In this document: positions 53,757-62,271 of the stretch, in pieces
Numbering within the stretch: the stretch's first letter is position 1
Layout: each line of letters starts with the position of its first letter
From: [Mycobacterium] manitobense
GTDB taxonomy: Bacteria > Actinomycetota > Actinomycetes > Mycobacteriales > Mycobacteriaceae
Assembly (NCBI RefSeq): GCF_025821665.1
Contig: NZ_JACKSJ010000104.1
Span: 1 to 64,000, forward strand
DNA: 64,000 nt
Reading direction: 5' to 3'
Program-made: the position numbers and the translations under genes
The notes under the pieces: generated by a model
Told to the model about the DNA's origin: nothing
The model's input: only the letters and a program-made list of their open reading frames with translations
The model's database searches: none

Positions 53757-54817
53757 CAGGACCAGAAGACAACGCCGGCGGCACCCGGCCCATTTCGGTT
53801 GCCGAGTTGCTGGCGAAGAACGGAACGATCGGCGCCCCGCCCGTCGGCGGCCGGCGCAGGCGTCGGCGCGGCAACACCGACTCGGTGACCGTCGCCGAGC
53901 TGACCGGTGAGATCCCGATCATCTCCGACCGCGACGTCTCCCACGACGACGCCCGCGACGTCTCCCACGACGACGTCCGCGATGACGTCCGCCATGAGGA
54001 CGCGCCCGTCGACACCGACGGCGGCAACGACGTCACCGGCAGGCTCCCCACCAACGGCACAGTGGAACTGGCGCCGGAACCGGAGGCCGAACCGGAGACG
54101 CCGGTCGATGACGACGACGATCCCGAGGCCGACTACACGGCTCATTTGGGCAGCCGGGACGCCGACCCCGATCCGGTGGACTTCCAGCCGCCGCGCAAGC
54201 CGCACTACGCGCACGCATTGCGCCGCCAGCCGTCCACGGCTGCCGCGGGCGCCGAGGACATGAGCCCTGACCCCGCGGTGCTCGACCTGGACGCCACCTA
54301 CGGCGAGGCCTACGGCGACGACGCCCTCGACGCCCCGCTCGACCTCGCGGACCCGGCGGAGGCCGACTACGCCGGCTACTCCGGCACCGCGGACACCGAC
54401 GACGACGAGCCGTCCTACATGCGCGGTTCCCAGAACCCGCTGTTCGGCGGTCAGACCGTCGCCGACGACCTGGCCCGCGGGCGCGGCGCACCTGACGTCG
54501 ACGACCTCGACCTGGACCTGCACGGCCCGGTGCGCGAGACGCCGGACACCCCGATGGCGGCGTTCATCCGCGGTGCCTGGATCGTCGGGCAGTGCATCCT
54601 CGCGGTGGTCTTCGGCGCCGGCCTCTTCGTCGCCTTCGACCAGCTCTGGAAATGGAACAACATCGTCGCGCTGGTGCTGTCCGTGCTGGTGATCCTCGGC
54701 CTCGTCGTCGGGGTGCGGGTGGTGCGCAAGACCGAGGACATCGGCAGCACGCTGATCGCCGTCGCGGTCGGGGCGTTGGTCACGCTGGGGCCCCTGGCGC
54801 TGCTGCAGTCCGGCTAG
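53753..54817 (+). CDS. Acidic membrane protein (Rv0497 type)
   Basis: 354 aa. N-terminus RPISVAELLAKNG followed by RRRRRR and a second VTVAEL motif; a long acidic, disordered middle (about 60-255) with a small tandem repeat (RDVSHDDA/RDVSHDDV); three transmembrane helices near the C-terminus (about 265-350). Function unknown, conserved next to ppx1. ATG 53753 overlaps the ppx1 stop, so translation is coupled. Confidence 0.8.
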   Translation: MTGPEDNAGGTRPISVAELLAKNGTIGAPPVGGRRRRRRGNTDSVTVAELTGEIPIISDRDVSHDDARDVSHDDVRDDVRHEDAPVDTDGGNDVTGRLPTNGTVELAPEPEAEPETPVDDDDDPEADYTAHLGSRDADPDPVDFQPPRKPHYAHALRRQPSTAAAGAEDMSPDPAVLDLDATYGEAYGDDALDAPLDLADPAEADYAGYSGTADTDDDEPSYMRGSQNPLFGGQTVADDLARGRGAPDVDDLDLDLHGPVRETPDTPMAAFIRGAWIVGQCILAVVFGAGLFVAFDQLWKWNNIVALVLSVLVILGLVVGVRVVRKTEDIGSTLIAVAVGALVTLGPLALLQSG

Positions 54818-54824
54818 CCGGCCA

Positions 54825-55670
54825 GTGCGTCCCGCCATCAAGGTCGGTCTGTCGACGGCCTCGGTCTACCCGCTGAGGACCGAGGCGGCGTTCGAGTACG
54901 CGGCGCGCCTCGGCTACGACGGTGTCGAGCTGATGGTCTGGGCCGAGGCGGTCAGCCAGGACATCGACGCCGTCGGCGAGCTGTCCGAGCGGTACGGCGT
55001 CCCGGTGCTGTCGGTGCACACGCCGTGCCTGCTCATCTCCCAGCGGGTCTGGGGCGCCGACCCGGTGGCCAAGCTCGAACGCAGCGTGCGTGCCGCCGAG
55101 CAGCTCGGCGCGCAGACCGTCGTCGTGCATCCGCCGTTCCGCTGGCAGCGCCGCTACGCGCAGGGCTTCACCCAGCAGGTCGCCGACCTGGAGGCCGGCA
55201 GCGACGTCCTCGTCGCGGTGGAGAACATGTTCCCGTTCCGGGCCGACCGGTTCTTCGGTGCGGGCCCCACGTCGATCGAGCGGATGCGCAAGCGCGGCGG
55301 CAGGCCAGGCCCCGGGATCTCGGCGTTCGCGCCCTCCTACGACCCGCTGGACGGCAACCACGCCCACTACACGCTCGACCTCAGCCACACCGCGACCGCT
55401 GGCACCGACGCCGTCGACATGGCGCAGCGGATGGGCGACGGCCTGGTGCACCTGCACCTGTGCGACGGCAGCGGCGCATCGGTCGACGAACACCTCGTCC
55501 CCGGCCGCGGCACCCAGCCCGCGGTCGAGGTGTGCGAGACGCTGGCCAACGGCGATTTCAGCGGACACGTGATCCTGGAGGTCACCACGTCCGGGGCGCG
55601 CAACGCGACCGAACGCGAGGCGCTGCTGCGCGAGTCGCTGCAGTTCGCCCGCACCCATCTGCTGCGCTGA
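54825..55670 (+). CDS. Sugar phosphate isomerase/epimerase-like TIM barrel (Rv0498 type)
   Basis: 281 aa xylose-isomerase-like TIM barrel. Conserved metal-site segments: YDGVELMVW (Glu), LSVHTPCLL, VVVHPPFRWQ, VENMFPF, TLDLSHTATAG (Asp, His), HLHLCDGSG and HVILEVTTSG (Glu). The substrate is unknown. GTG at 54825 is 7 nt after the Rv0497-type stop, so it belongs to the ppx1 operon. Confidence 0.85.
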   Translation: MRPAIKVGLSTASVYPLRTEAAFEYAARLGYDGVELMVWAEAVSQDIDAVGELSERYGVPVLSVHTPCLLISQRVWGADPVAKLERSVRAAEQLGAQTVVVHPPFRWQRRYAQGFTQQVADLEAGSDVLVAVENMFPFRADRFFGAGPTSIERMRKRGGRPGPGISAFAPSYDPLDGNHAHYTLDLSHTATAGTDAVDMAQRMGDGLVHLHLCDGSGASVDEHLVPGRGTQPAVEVCETLANGDFSGHVILEVTTSGARNATEREALLRESLQFARTHLLR

Positions 55671-55699
55671 CCACGCGCCGACACCCGGAGGATTCCACC

Positions 55700-56578
55700 G
55701 TGCCCGGATCGACCTCGTTCACCGATGCCATGACGCTGACCACGGTCGAGCAGGACGACCGCACCGGCCTGTACGACGGTGAGCTGAACGAGCACTGGAC
55801 GATCGGGCCCAAGGTGCACGGCGGCGCGATGCTCGCGCTGTGCGCCAAGGCGGCGCGAATCGCCTGTGGGTCCGGCGGGCAGGAGCGAAGCGACTCGGGG
55901 ATAGAACACCGTGCCGGAGAAGACGGCGGCTTCCAGCCGATCGCCGTCTCCGCCAATTACATGTGGGCGCCCGATCCCGGGCCGATGCGGGTGCGCACCT
56001 CGATCCGCAAGCGCGGCCGCCGGGTCAGCCTCGTCGACGTCGAGCTCACCCAGGGCGACCGCACCGCGGTCACCGTCGCGGTCACACTGGCCGACGCCGA
56101 GCACCACGTTCCGCCACTGCTCAGCTTCAACCCGGTGGTGCCGCTGATGACGCCGGAGCCGCCGCCCGGGCTGGAGCCGATCGGCCCCGGCCATCCGATG
56201 GCCGACATCGTGCACCTCGCGCACGGCTGCGACATCCGGCCCGCCCTGCACACGCTCGGGCCGCGGTCGGACGGCGGGCCGCCGGTGTTCGAGTACTGGG
56301 TGCGGCCGAAGGACAGCGCGCCCGACGTGCTCTTCGCGCTGCTGTGCGGCGACGTCTCGGCGCCGGTGACATTCGCCGTCGACCGCAGCGGCTGGGCGCC
56401 CACGGTGCAGCTGACGGCCTACCTGCGTGGCCTGCCCGCCGACGGCTGGCTGCGGGTCATGTGCACGGCCGTGCAGATCGGCCAGGACTGGTTCGACGAG
56501 GACCACATCGTCGTCGACGTGGAGGGCCGCATCATCGTCCAGACCCGCCAGCTGGCCATGGTGCCGCCGCCCGCCTGA
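55700..56578 (+). CDS. Thioesterase-like double hot-dog protein (Rv0499 type)
   Basis: 292 aa of the TesB/acyl-CoA thioesterase-like family: GELNEHWTIGPKVHGGAMLAL in the first half, FAVDRSGWAPTVQLTAYLRG and WLRVMCTAVQIG in the second. An extra segment of about 20 residues (near GQERSDSGIEHRAGED, bases about 55870-55925) interrupts the first half and reads as an in-frame insertion. GTG 55700 has GGAGG 9 nt upstream. Substrate unknown. Confidence 0.8.
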   Translation: MPGSTSFTDAMTLTTVEQDDRTGLYDGELNEHWTIGPKVHGGAMLALCAKAARIACGSGGQERSDSGIEHRAGEDGGFQPIAVSANYMWAPDPGPMRVRTSIRKRGRRVSLVDVELTQGDRTAVTVAVTLADAEHHVPPLLSFNPVVPLMTPEPPPGLEPIGPGHPMADIVHLAHGCDIRPALHTLGPRSDGGPPVFEYWVRPKDSAPDVLFALLCGDVSAPVTFAVDRSGWAPTVQLTAYLRGLPADGWLRVMCTAVQIGQDWFDEDHIVVDVEGRIIVQTRQLAMVPPPA

Positions 56579-56631
56579 CGCCGTAGGCGTCGATCGACGA
56601 GTCCGCGCTGCGGCATGGAATGCTGTGGCCC

Positions 56632-57504
56632 ATGTCGAGGATCGCGATCATCGGTGGCGGCAGCATGGGCGAGGCGCTGCTGTCCGGACTGCTGCGGGCG
56701 GGTCGTCAGGTCAAGGACCTGGTGGTCGCCGAGAAGTATCCGGACCGGGCGAAATTCCTCGCCGACAAGTACTCGGTGTTCGTCACCTCGGTCGCCGACG
56801 CCGCGGAGAACGCGAACTTCGTGATCGTCGCGGTGAAGCCCGCCGACGTGGAGAACGTCATCGACGACATCGCCCAGGCCGCCGCACACGCCGAGACCGA
56901 CACCGCAGAGCAGGTCTTCGTCACCGTCGCGGCCGGCGTCACCACGGGCTTCTACGAGAACCGGCTGCCCGCGGGCGCGCCGGTGATCCGCGCGATGCCC
57001 AACGCCCCCGTCGTCGTGGGCGGCGGGGTCAGTGCGCTGGCGCCGGGCCGCTTCGCCACCCCGGCGCACCTGAAGGAGGTGTCGGCGATCTTCGACGCCG
57101 TGGGCGGCGTGCTGACCGTCCCGGAGAGCCAGCTCGACGCGGTGACCGCGGTGTCGGGCTCGGGTCCGGCGTACTTCTTCCTGATGGTCGAGGCCCTCAT
57201 CGACGCAGGGGTCGCCGCCGGCCTCAGCCGCTCGGTGGCCACCGATCTGGTGGTGCAGACGATGGCCGGATCGGCCGCGATGCTGCTCGAGCGGCTCGAC
57301 GAGGCGCAGCCGTCCGGGGAGGCGGCGATGGGCACCACGATGGACACCACCGCCGCGCAGCTGCGTGCCACGGTTACCTCGCCTGCGGGCACTACCGCCG
57401 CTGGGCTGCGGGAACTCGAACGCGGCGGTTTGCGGGCAGCGGTGGCCAACGCGGTCGAGGCCGCGAAAACACGCTCTGAGCAGCTAGGAATTACATCTTC
57501 GTAG
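56632..57504 (+). CDS. proC: Pyrroline-5-carboxylate reductase
   Basis: 290 aa; last step of proline synthesis, NAD(P)H reduction of pyrroline-5-carboxylate. Rossmann motif IIGGGSMGEALLSGLL, RAMPNAPVVVG, SGSGPAYFFLMVEALIDAG and the C-terminal VTSPAGTTAAGL are all typical. ATG 56632 matches the family N-terminus; an ATG at 56620 would add four residues. Confidence 0.96.
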   Translation: MSRIAIIGGGSMGEALLSGLLRAGRQVKDLVVAEKYPDRAKFLADKYSVFVTSVADAAENANFVIVAVKPADVENVIDDIAQAAAHAETDTAEQVFVTVAAGVTTGFYENRLPAGAPVIRAMPNAPVVVGGGVSALAPGRFATPAHLKEVSAIFDAVGGVLTVPESQLDAVTAVSGSGPAYFFLMVEALIDAGVAAGLSRSVATDLVVQTMAGSAAMLLERLDEAQPSGEAAMGTTMDTTAAQLRATVTSPAGTTAAGLRELERGGLRAAVANAVEAAKTRSEQLGITSS

Positions 57505-57561
57505 TTCGGCGATTTGAAATTGATTAGCCCACACCCGTCGCAGTAACCCCACCCGCCACGC

Positions 57562-57567
57562 TATTCT
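57562..57567 (+). promoter_or_regulatory. -10 hexamer TATTCT of the BldC-like gene
   Basis: Good TANNNT match 8 nt before the ATG at 57576, supporting the longer N-terminus of the next gene. Confidence 0.45.
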
Positions 57568-57575
57568 CCTCGTGT

Positions 57576-57899
57576 ATGCACGGGTCGGTGCCAGCGGTGG
57601 GGAAGCCGCTGGGACTGCCCGGCCTGATGGATTGGGTTGCGATGACGTCTATGAACGGGCCATCGGCACGGGATTCGGCTGGCGGGAAGCGGGACGGCGG
57701 AGGTTCCGACGGTCAACCGCCACGAGCCCAATTCCTCACCGTCGCCGAAGTGGCGAGCCTGATGAGGGTGAGCAAGATGACGGTGTACCGGCTGGTGCAC
57801 AACGGAGAGCTGCCCGCAGTGCGCGTCGGCCGCTCGTTCCGGGTGCATGCCAAGGCCGTTCACGACATGCTGGAGAGCTCGTACTTCGACGCAGGCTGA
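57576..57899 (+). CDS. BldC/excisionase-type helix-turn-helix protein (Rv0500A)
   Basis: 107 aa. The C-terminal half is a MerR-like winged helix (LTVAEVASLMRVSKMTVYRLV, split across two lines of helix, then RVGRSFRVHAKAVHDML), the BldC family of small developmental regulators. The M. tuberculosis protein starts at the equivalent of ATG 57642 (MTSMNGPSARD). Here ATG 57576 lies 8 nt after TATTCT, so a 22-residue extension is possible. The target genes are unknown. Confidence 0.85.
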   Translation: MHGSVPAVGKPLGLPGLMDWVAMTSMNGPSARDSAGGKRDGGGSDGQPPRAQFLTVAEVASLMRVSKMTVYRLVHNGELPAVRVGRSFRVHAKAVHDMLESSYFDAG

Positions 57900-57962
57900 T
57901 CGGCTCTTCGCGCTGAAGCCGGCGCAGGGACGGGCGTTTTCCCTTCACAGGGGCCGCCCGGG

Positions 57963-57968
57963 TAAAGT
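57963..57968 (+). promoter_or_regulatory. -10 hexamer TAAAGT ahead of the bS22 gene
   Basis: TAAAGT with about 43 nt of leader and a GGAG ribosome-binding site before the ATG at 58018. Confidence 0.45.
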
Positions 57969-58017
57969 ATGCCGGTCGAGTCAACGCGGCTCGGGGAGAC
58001 TTTAGGTAGCGGAGTAC

Positions 58018-58119
58018 ATGGGTTCAGTCATCAAGAAGCGCCGTAAGCGTATGTCGAAGAAGAAGCACCGCAAGCTGCTTCGTCGCACTCGGGTGCAGCG
58101 CAGAAAACTCGGCAAGTAG
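58018..58119 (+). CDS. Small ribosomal subunit protein bS22 (Rv0500B)
   Basis: 33 aa, extremely basic: starts [19 protein letters not shown], ends QRRKLGK. This is the AURKAIP1/COX24-like protein seen bound to the mycobacterial 30S subunit and called bS22. GGAG lies 7 nt before the ATG and TAAAGT further up. Very short genes like this are often missed. It is conserved between the BldC-like gene and galE2. Confidence 0.9.
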
Positions 58120-58148
58120 CTTTCAGCTTCCGCCTATAGGCTGGCCGG

Positions 58149-59228
58149 ATGGAGAGTTCTGGCGACTCCGCCTCGGGCGATGCGGTGCACTACCCGAAGG
58201 TCGTGCTGGTCACCGGGGCCTGCCGGTTCCTCGGCGGTTATCTGACCGCCCGGCTCGCGCAGAATCCGTTGATCAACCACGTCATCGCGGTGGACGCGAT
58301 CGCGCCGAGCAAGGACCTGCTGCGCCGGATGGGCCGCGCCGAGTTCGTGCGCGCCGACATCCGGAACCCGTTCATCGCGAAGGTGATCCGCAACGGCGAC
58401 GTGGACACCGTGGTGCACGCCGCGGCGGCGTCCTACGCGCCCCGCTCGGGCGGCCGGGCGACGCTCAAGGAACTCAACGTGATGGGCGCGATCCAGCTGT
58501 TCGCCGCCTGCCAGAAGGCGCCGTCGGTGCGCCGCGTGGTGCTGAAGTCGACGTCGGAGGTGTACGGGTCGACCTCGCGCGATCCGGTGATGTTCACCGA
58601 GGACAGCAGCGCCCGCCGGCCACCCGGCGAGGGGTTCGCCCGCGACAGCATGGACATCGAGGGCTATGCGCGCGGCCTGGCCCGCCGCAGGTCGGACATC
58701 GCCGTGACCATCCTGCGGCTGGCCAACATGATCGGGCCCGCGATGGACACCGCGCTGTCGCGCTACATCAGCGCACCGGTGGTGCCGACGGTCGTCGGTC
58801 ACGACCCGCGGTTGCAGCTGCTGCACGAGCAGGATGCGCTCGGCGTGCTCGAGCGGGCCACCATGGCCGGCCGGGCCGGCACGTTCAACGTGGGCGCCGA
58901 CGGCATCATCATGATGAGCCAGGCGCTCCGGCGGGCCGGCCGGGTCCCGCTGCCGGTGCCCCGTTCGGCCCTCTGGGCAGTGGATTCGCTGCGGCGCGCG
59001 ACTCGGTACACTGAACTCGATCGTGAGCAGCTCAACTACCTGAGCTACGGCCGGGTGATGGACACCGCGCGCATGCGCAAGGATCTCGGTTATAGCCCAA
59101 AGTGGTCGACCGTGGAAGCTTTTGACGATTACGTCCGCGGTCGAGGTTTGACGCCGATCATCGACCCGCGGTGGGTACGCTCAATGGAGAGTCGCGCCGT
59201 ATCTGCGGCACAGCGCTGGGGAAGATAG
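58149..59228 (+). CDS. galE2: Atypical NAD-dependent epimerase/SDR (GalE2, Rv0501)
   Basis: 359 aa extended-SDR fold. The nucleotide motif is TGACRFLGGY, with Arg where the second Gly is usual, and Tyr-X3-Lys is not intact (EGYARGLARR), although STSEVYG is present. The protein is therefore probably not a normal UDP-glucose epimerase, or it is non-catalytic; the same features are what I recall of Rv0501. ATG 58149 follows TAGGCT (58137-58142) by 6 nt. The next gene follows after 34 nt. Confidence 0.85.
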   Translation: MESSGDSASGDAVHYPKVVLVTGACRFLGGYLTARLAQNPLINHVIAVDAIAPSKDLLRRMGRAEFVRADIRNPFIAKVIRNGDVDTVVHAAAASYAPRSGGRATLKELNVMGAIQLFAACQKAPSVRRVVLKSTSEVYGSTSRDPVMFTEDSSARRPPGEGFARDSMDIEGYARGLARRRSDIAVTILRLANMIGPAMDTALSRYISAPVVPTVVGHDPRLQLLHEQDALGVLERATMAGRAGTFNVGADGIIMMSQALRRAGRVPLPVPRSALWAVDSLRRATRYTELDREQLNYLSYGRVMDTARMRKDLGYSPKWSTVEAFDDYVRGRGLTPIIDPRWVRSMESRAVSAAQRWGR

Positions 59229-59262
59229 ACACTCAAGAAATCGGGTGGGAAGAGGTACCGAC

Positions 59263-60330
59263 GTGCCGGGCGAGCCAAAAGCCAAAGTCATTCCGTTACA
59301 TGGAAGTTCGGGCCGCGCGGCGGCCTCGCGGCGCGCCGCGCAACGCACCGAGAGTGCCCGCAGACATCCCTCGCTGATGGCCGACCCCGGCGGTCGGGCG
59401 TCGGCCGAGCAGATCGCCGCGGTGGTCCGTGAGATCGACCAGCGGCGCGGCGGTCCGGTCGGCTCCGGCCCTGTCGAGGAGACCCCCACCGAACTCGCCA
59501 AGCGCATCGCCGCGGCCGCCGAGTTCGTCCGCAAGCGGATGTCGGGCGACTACGTCGTCGACGAGTTCGGGTTCGACAAACACCTCAACGACGCAATCTT
59601 TCTGCCTTTGCTGCGGGGGCTCTTCAAGTCGTGGTTCCGGGTCGAGGTCAGCGGCATCGAGAACCTGCCGGAGACCGGTGCGGCGCTCGTCGTGGCCAAC
59701 CACGCCGGCGTGCTGCCGTTCGACGGCCTGATGACGTCGGTCGCCGTGCACGACGAGCACCCGGCGCACCGGGACCTGCGACTCCTGGCCGCCGACATGG
59801 TGTTCGACCTGCCGGGGGTGGGTCAGGCCGCCCGCAAGGCCGGCCACACCATGGCCTGCACGTCCGACGCGCACCGGCTGCTGGCCGCCGGCGAGCTCAC
59901 CGCGGTGTTCCCCGAGGGTTACAAGGGCCTCGGCAAACACTTCAAGGACCGGTACAAGCTGCAGCGCTTCGGCCGGGGCGGGTTCGTGTCGGCGGCGCTG
60001 CGGACCAAGGCCCCCATCGTGCCCTGCTCGATCGTCGGGTCCGAGGAGATCTATCCGATGATCGCCGACGTCAAGCTGCTCGCCCGGCTGCTCGGGCTGC
60101 CGTACTTCCCGATCACGCCGCTGTTCCCGCTCGCGGGACCGCTCGGCCTGGTGCCTCTGCCGTCGAAGTGGCACATCGAGTTCGGCGAACCGATCGAGAC
60201 CGCGGGTTACGACGAGTCGGCCGCCGACGATCCGATGGTCACCTTCGAATTGACCGATCAGGTGCGCGAGACCATTCAGCAGACGCTCTACCAGCTGCTG
60301 GCTGGTCGCAGGAACATGTTCCTGGGCTGA
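59263..60330 (+). CDS. Lysophospholipid acyltransferase-like protein (Rv0502 type)
   Basis: 355 aa membrane-associated acyltransferase of the PlsC-like family. The acyltransferase block reads VVANHAGVLPFDG (His and Asp spaced wider than the classic HX4D) and VFPEGYKGLGKHF. An 80-residue charged N-terminal extension precedes it. It could acylate a lyso-lipid or a glycolipid precursor. GTG 59263 has GAAGAGG 7 nt upstream. It follows galE2 in the same direction, as in M. tuberculosis. Confidence 0.82.
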   Translation: MPGEPKAKVIPLHGSSGRAAASRRAAQRTESARRHPSLMADPGGRASAEQIAAVVREIDQRRGGPVGSGPVEETPTELAKRIAAAAEFVRKRMSGDYVVDEFGFDKHLNDAIFLPLLRGLFKSWFRVEVSGIENLPETGAALVVANHAGVLPFDGLMTSVAVHDEHPAHRDLRLLAADMVFDLPGVGQAARKAGHTMACTSDAHRLLAAGELTAVFPEGYKGLGKHFKDRYKLQRFGRGGFVSAALRTKAPIVPCSIVGSEEIYPMIADVKLLARLLGLPYFPITPLFPLAGPLGLVPLPSKWHIEFGEPIETAGYDESAADDPMVTFELTDQVRETIQQTLYQLLAGRRNMFLG

Positions 60331-60345
60331 GTCGCCGGGCCGGGC

Positions 60346-60885
60346 CTATGCGCCGGTGGATCTTTGCCCAGCAACCATTTTGGCGATGGCTTCGTCGCGT
60401 CGCGCCTTGATGGTCGCCGACACCTCGTCGGCCTCGCCCTCGTGGGCGGCCTCGCCGATCACGGTCACCACACTGGTGAGCACCGGCTCACCGTGCTCGT
60501 CGCTCACCTCGCCGCGGACCTCGGTGACGACGGTGCCGTGCGCCTCGATCACCGAGTCGAGGTAGGAGTCGAAGAACAGCTTGTCGCCGTCGACGATGGG
60601 GCGGTGGTAGGTGATCTTCTGGTCGCGGTGCAGCACCCGCTCCATGTTGATCGGCACGTCGAACTGGTTGAAGATCTCCGCCTGCACCTTGCGGCCGGCC
60701 ACCGCCAGGAAGGTCAGCGACGCGATGAGGCCGTCGCAGCCGCTCTCCTTGGCTGCCTCCTCGCTGTGGTGGGCGGGGTGCTCGTCCTTGACCGCGCGCG
60801 CGAATTCACGGATCTTCTCCCGGCTGACCTCGAAGTAGTCGGGATACCGGTAATGCGTGCCGATGATGTCTTCAGCGATTGCCAT
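60346..60885 (-). CDS. hadD: MaoC-like hydroxyacyl dehydratase subunit HadD (UPF0336)
   Basis: 179 aa hot-dog protein of the UPF0336/HadA-like family (Rv0504c): [42 protein letters not shown] and [13 protein letters not shown]. In M. smegmatis the orthologue HadD works with FAS-II in mycolic-acid synthesis. ATG 60885. In M. tuberculosis the cyclopropane synthase cmaA2 lies between the acyltransferase and this gene; here there is none, only 15 nt. Confidence 0.85.
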   Translation of the reverse strand: MAIAEDIIGTHYRYPDYFEVSREKIREFARAVKDEHPAHHSEEAAKESGCDGLIASLTFLAVAGRKVQAEIFNQFDVPINMERVLHRDQKITYHRPIVDGDKLFFDSYLDSVIEAHGTVVTEVRGEVSDEHGEPVLTSVVTVIGEAAHEGEADEVSATIKARRDEAIAKMVAGQRSTGA

Positions 60886-60943
60886 GACTGCGCTTGCTCC
60901 CCACTAGACCGTCCTGCGGTGGCCTGTTCAGCGCGCGAGCCTA

Positions 60944-61840
60944 TCAGCGCAGGTGCCAGCGACTCTCCTGGCGGCGGGACACGACGGCGGCCAGCGCACC
61001 GCCCAGCGCGCCGAGGGCGACGGCCGACGGCACGCCCACCTTGGCGGCCTTGCGTGCGGTGCGGAAGTCGCGGATCTCCCAGCCCCGCTCCCGCGCGACG
61101 CTGCGCAGCGCGGCGTCCGGGTTGATCGCGACGGCGGTTCCCACCAGCGACAGCATCGGCACGTCGTTGAAGCTGTCGGAGTAGGCGGTGCACCGCCGCA
61201 GGTTCAGGCCCTCGCGGATGGCCAGCGACCGCACCGCGTGCGCCTTGCCGCTGCCGTGCAGGATGTCGCCGACCAGCCGGCCGGTGAACACCCCGTCGAC
61301 CGATTCGGCGACGGTGCCCAGCGCGCCGGTCAGGCCGAGCTTCCTGGCGATGGTGGCGGCCAGCTCGTACGGCGTCGCGGTCACCAGCCACACCTGCTGG
61401 CCCGCGTCGAGGTGCATCTGCGTCAGCGCGCGGGTGCCCGGCCAGATCTTGTCGGCGATGATCTCGTCGTAGATCTCCTCGCCGACGGCCGCCAGCTCGG
61501 CTGTCGAGCGGCCCTCGATGAACGACAGCGCCTTGGTCCGGCCTGCGGCCACGTCCTCGCTGTTCTCCCTGCCGGTGAGCTGGAACTTCGCCTGGGCGTA
61601 GACGAAACCCAGGACATCGCCGTAGGTGAAGTACTTGCGGGCGGCCAGCCCACGCGCGAAGTGCACCAGCGACGACCCGTGCACGAGGGTGTTGTCGACG
61701 TCGAAGAACGCCGCCGCGGTCAGGTCCGGCGGCGGGGCGGGCGCTGTCGACGGGGCTTCGGCCTCCAGGTGGGTGACGGCGGCCTCCGCGCTCGCGTCAC
61801 CGGCGATCTGCTGGCGTGCGGCCTCCGCGGAATCGGACAC
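60944..61840 (-). CDS. serB1: HAD-IB family phosphatase (SerB1 type)
   Basis: 298 aa. HAD motif [16 protein letters not shown], motif [10 protein letters not shown], motif III Lys in GSGKAHAV and motif [14 protein letters not shown]. The family includes phosphoserine phosphatase, but this branch (Rv0505c) is not proven to act on phosphoserine. A hydrophobic C-terminal helix ([17 protein letters not shown]) suggests membrane attachment. GTG 61840 is 6 nt from TAGGGT (reverse 61852-61847). Confidence 0.87.
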   Translation of the reverse strand: MSDSAEAARQQIAGDASAEAAVTHLEAEAPSTAPAPPPDLTAAAFFDVDNTLVHGSSLVHFARGLAARKYFTYGDVLGFVYAQAKFQLTGRENSEDVAAGRTKALSFIEGRSTAELAAVGEEIYDEIIADKIWPGTRALTQMHLDAGQQVWLVTATPYELAATIARKLGLTGALGTVAESVDGVFTGRLVGDILHGSGKAHAVRSLAIREGLNLRRCTAYSDSFNDVPMLSLVGTAVAINPDAALRSVARERGWEIRDFRTARKAAKVGVPSAVALGALGGALAAVVSRRQESRWHLR

Positions 61841-61962
61841 GGATTCACCCTAGGTCACCGGCACCGCATACTTGCGGGGTGCATCGGCGGGTTGAAGGAG
61901 CGACGGGGGTACCTCCCGGCCGAAGGCCAGGGGGCCGACCCGGGGATTTACACCGGCGGGCT

Positions 61963-62208
61963 GTGACGTTGCTGACGCGGGAGGGCTGTCCGCTGTGCGC
62001 GCAGGCGGCGGAACGGCTCGATGCGCTGGCCGGCGAGCTGGGATTCGCGCTGTCGGTGGTCGACGTCGACGCCGCCGCTGCGGCCGGGGACGCCGCCCTG
62101 CGTGCCGAGTTCGGCGACCGGCTGCCCGTGGTGCTGCTCGACGGCGTCGAACACAGCTACGGCGAGGTCGACGAGGAGCGGCTGGCCGACGACCTGCAGA
62201 GGTGTTGA
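61963..62208 (+). CDS. Glutaredoxin-like thiol-redox protein (Rv0508 type)
   Basis: 81 aa thioredoxin-fold protein with active-site CPLC (MTLLTREGCPLCAQA), DUF836/glutaredoxin-like. It probably exchanges electrons with mycothiol or a thioredoxin-type partner. GTG 61963 is close to the divergent serB1. The mmpS2/mmpL genes that lie between serB1 and this gene in M. tuberculosis are absent. It precedes hemA by 63 nt. Confidence 0.83.
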   Translation: MTLLTREGCPLCAQAAERLDALAGELGFALSVVDVDAAAAAGDAALRAEFGDRLPVVLLDGVEHSYGEVDEERLADDLQRC

Positions 62209-62212
62209 CCCC

Positions 62213-62229
62213 GTCACTAATTTGGTGAC
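62213..62229. promoter_or_regulatory. Inverted repeat GTCAC-N7-GTGAC upstream of hemA
   Basis: Perfect 5-bp arms 43 nt before the hemA start; TAACGT (about 62246) is a -10 candidate downstream of it. Possible operator for the heme genes. Confidence 0.3.
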
Positions 62230-62271
62230 CTGACCACCTGACGATTAACGTGGTTATGTGGTGATGAGGCC

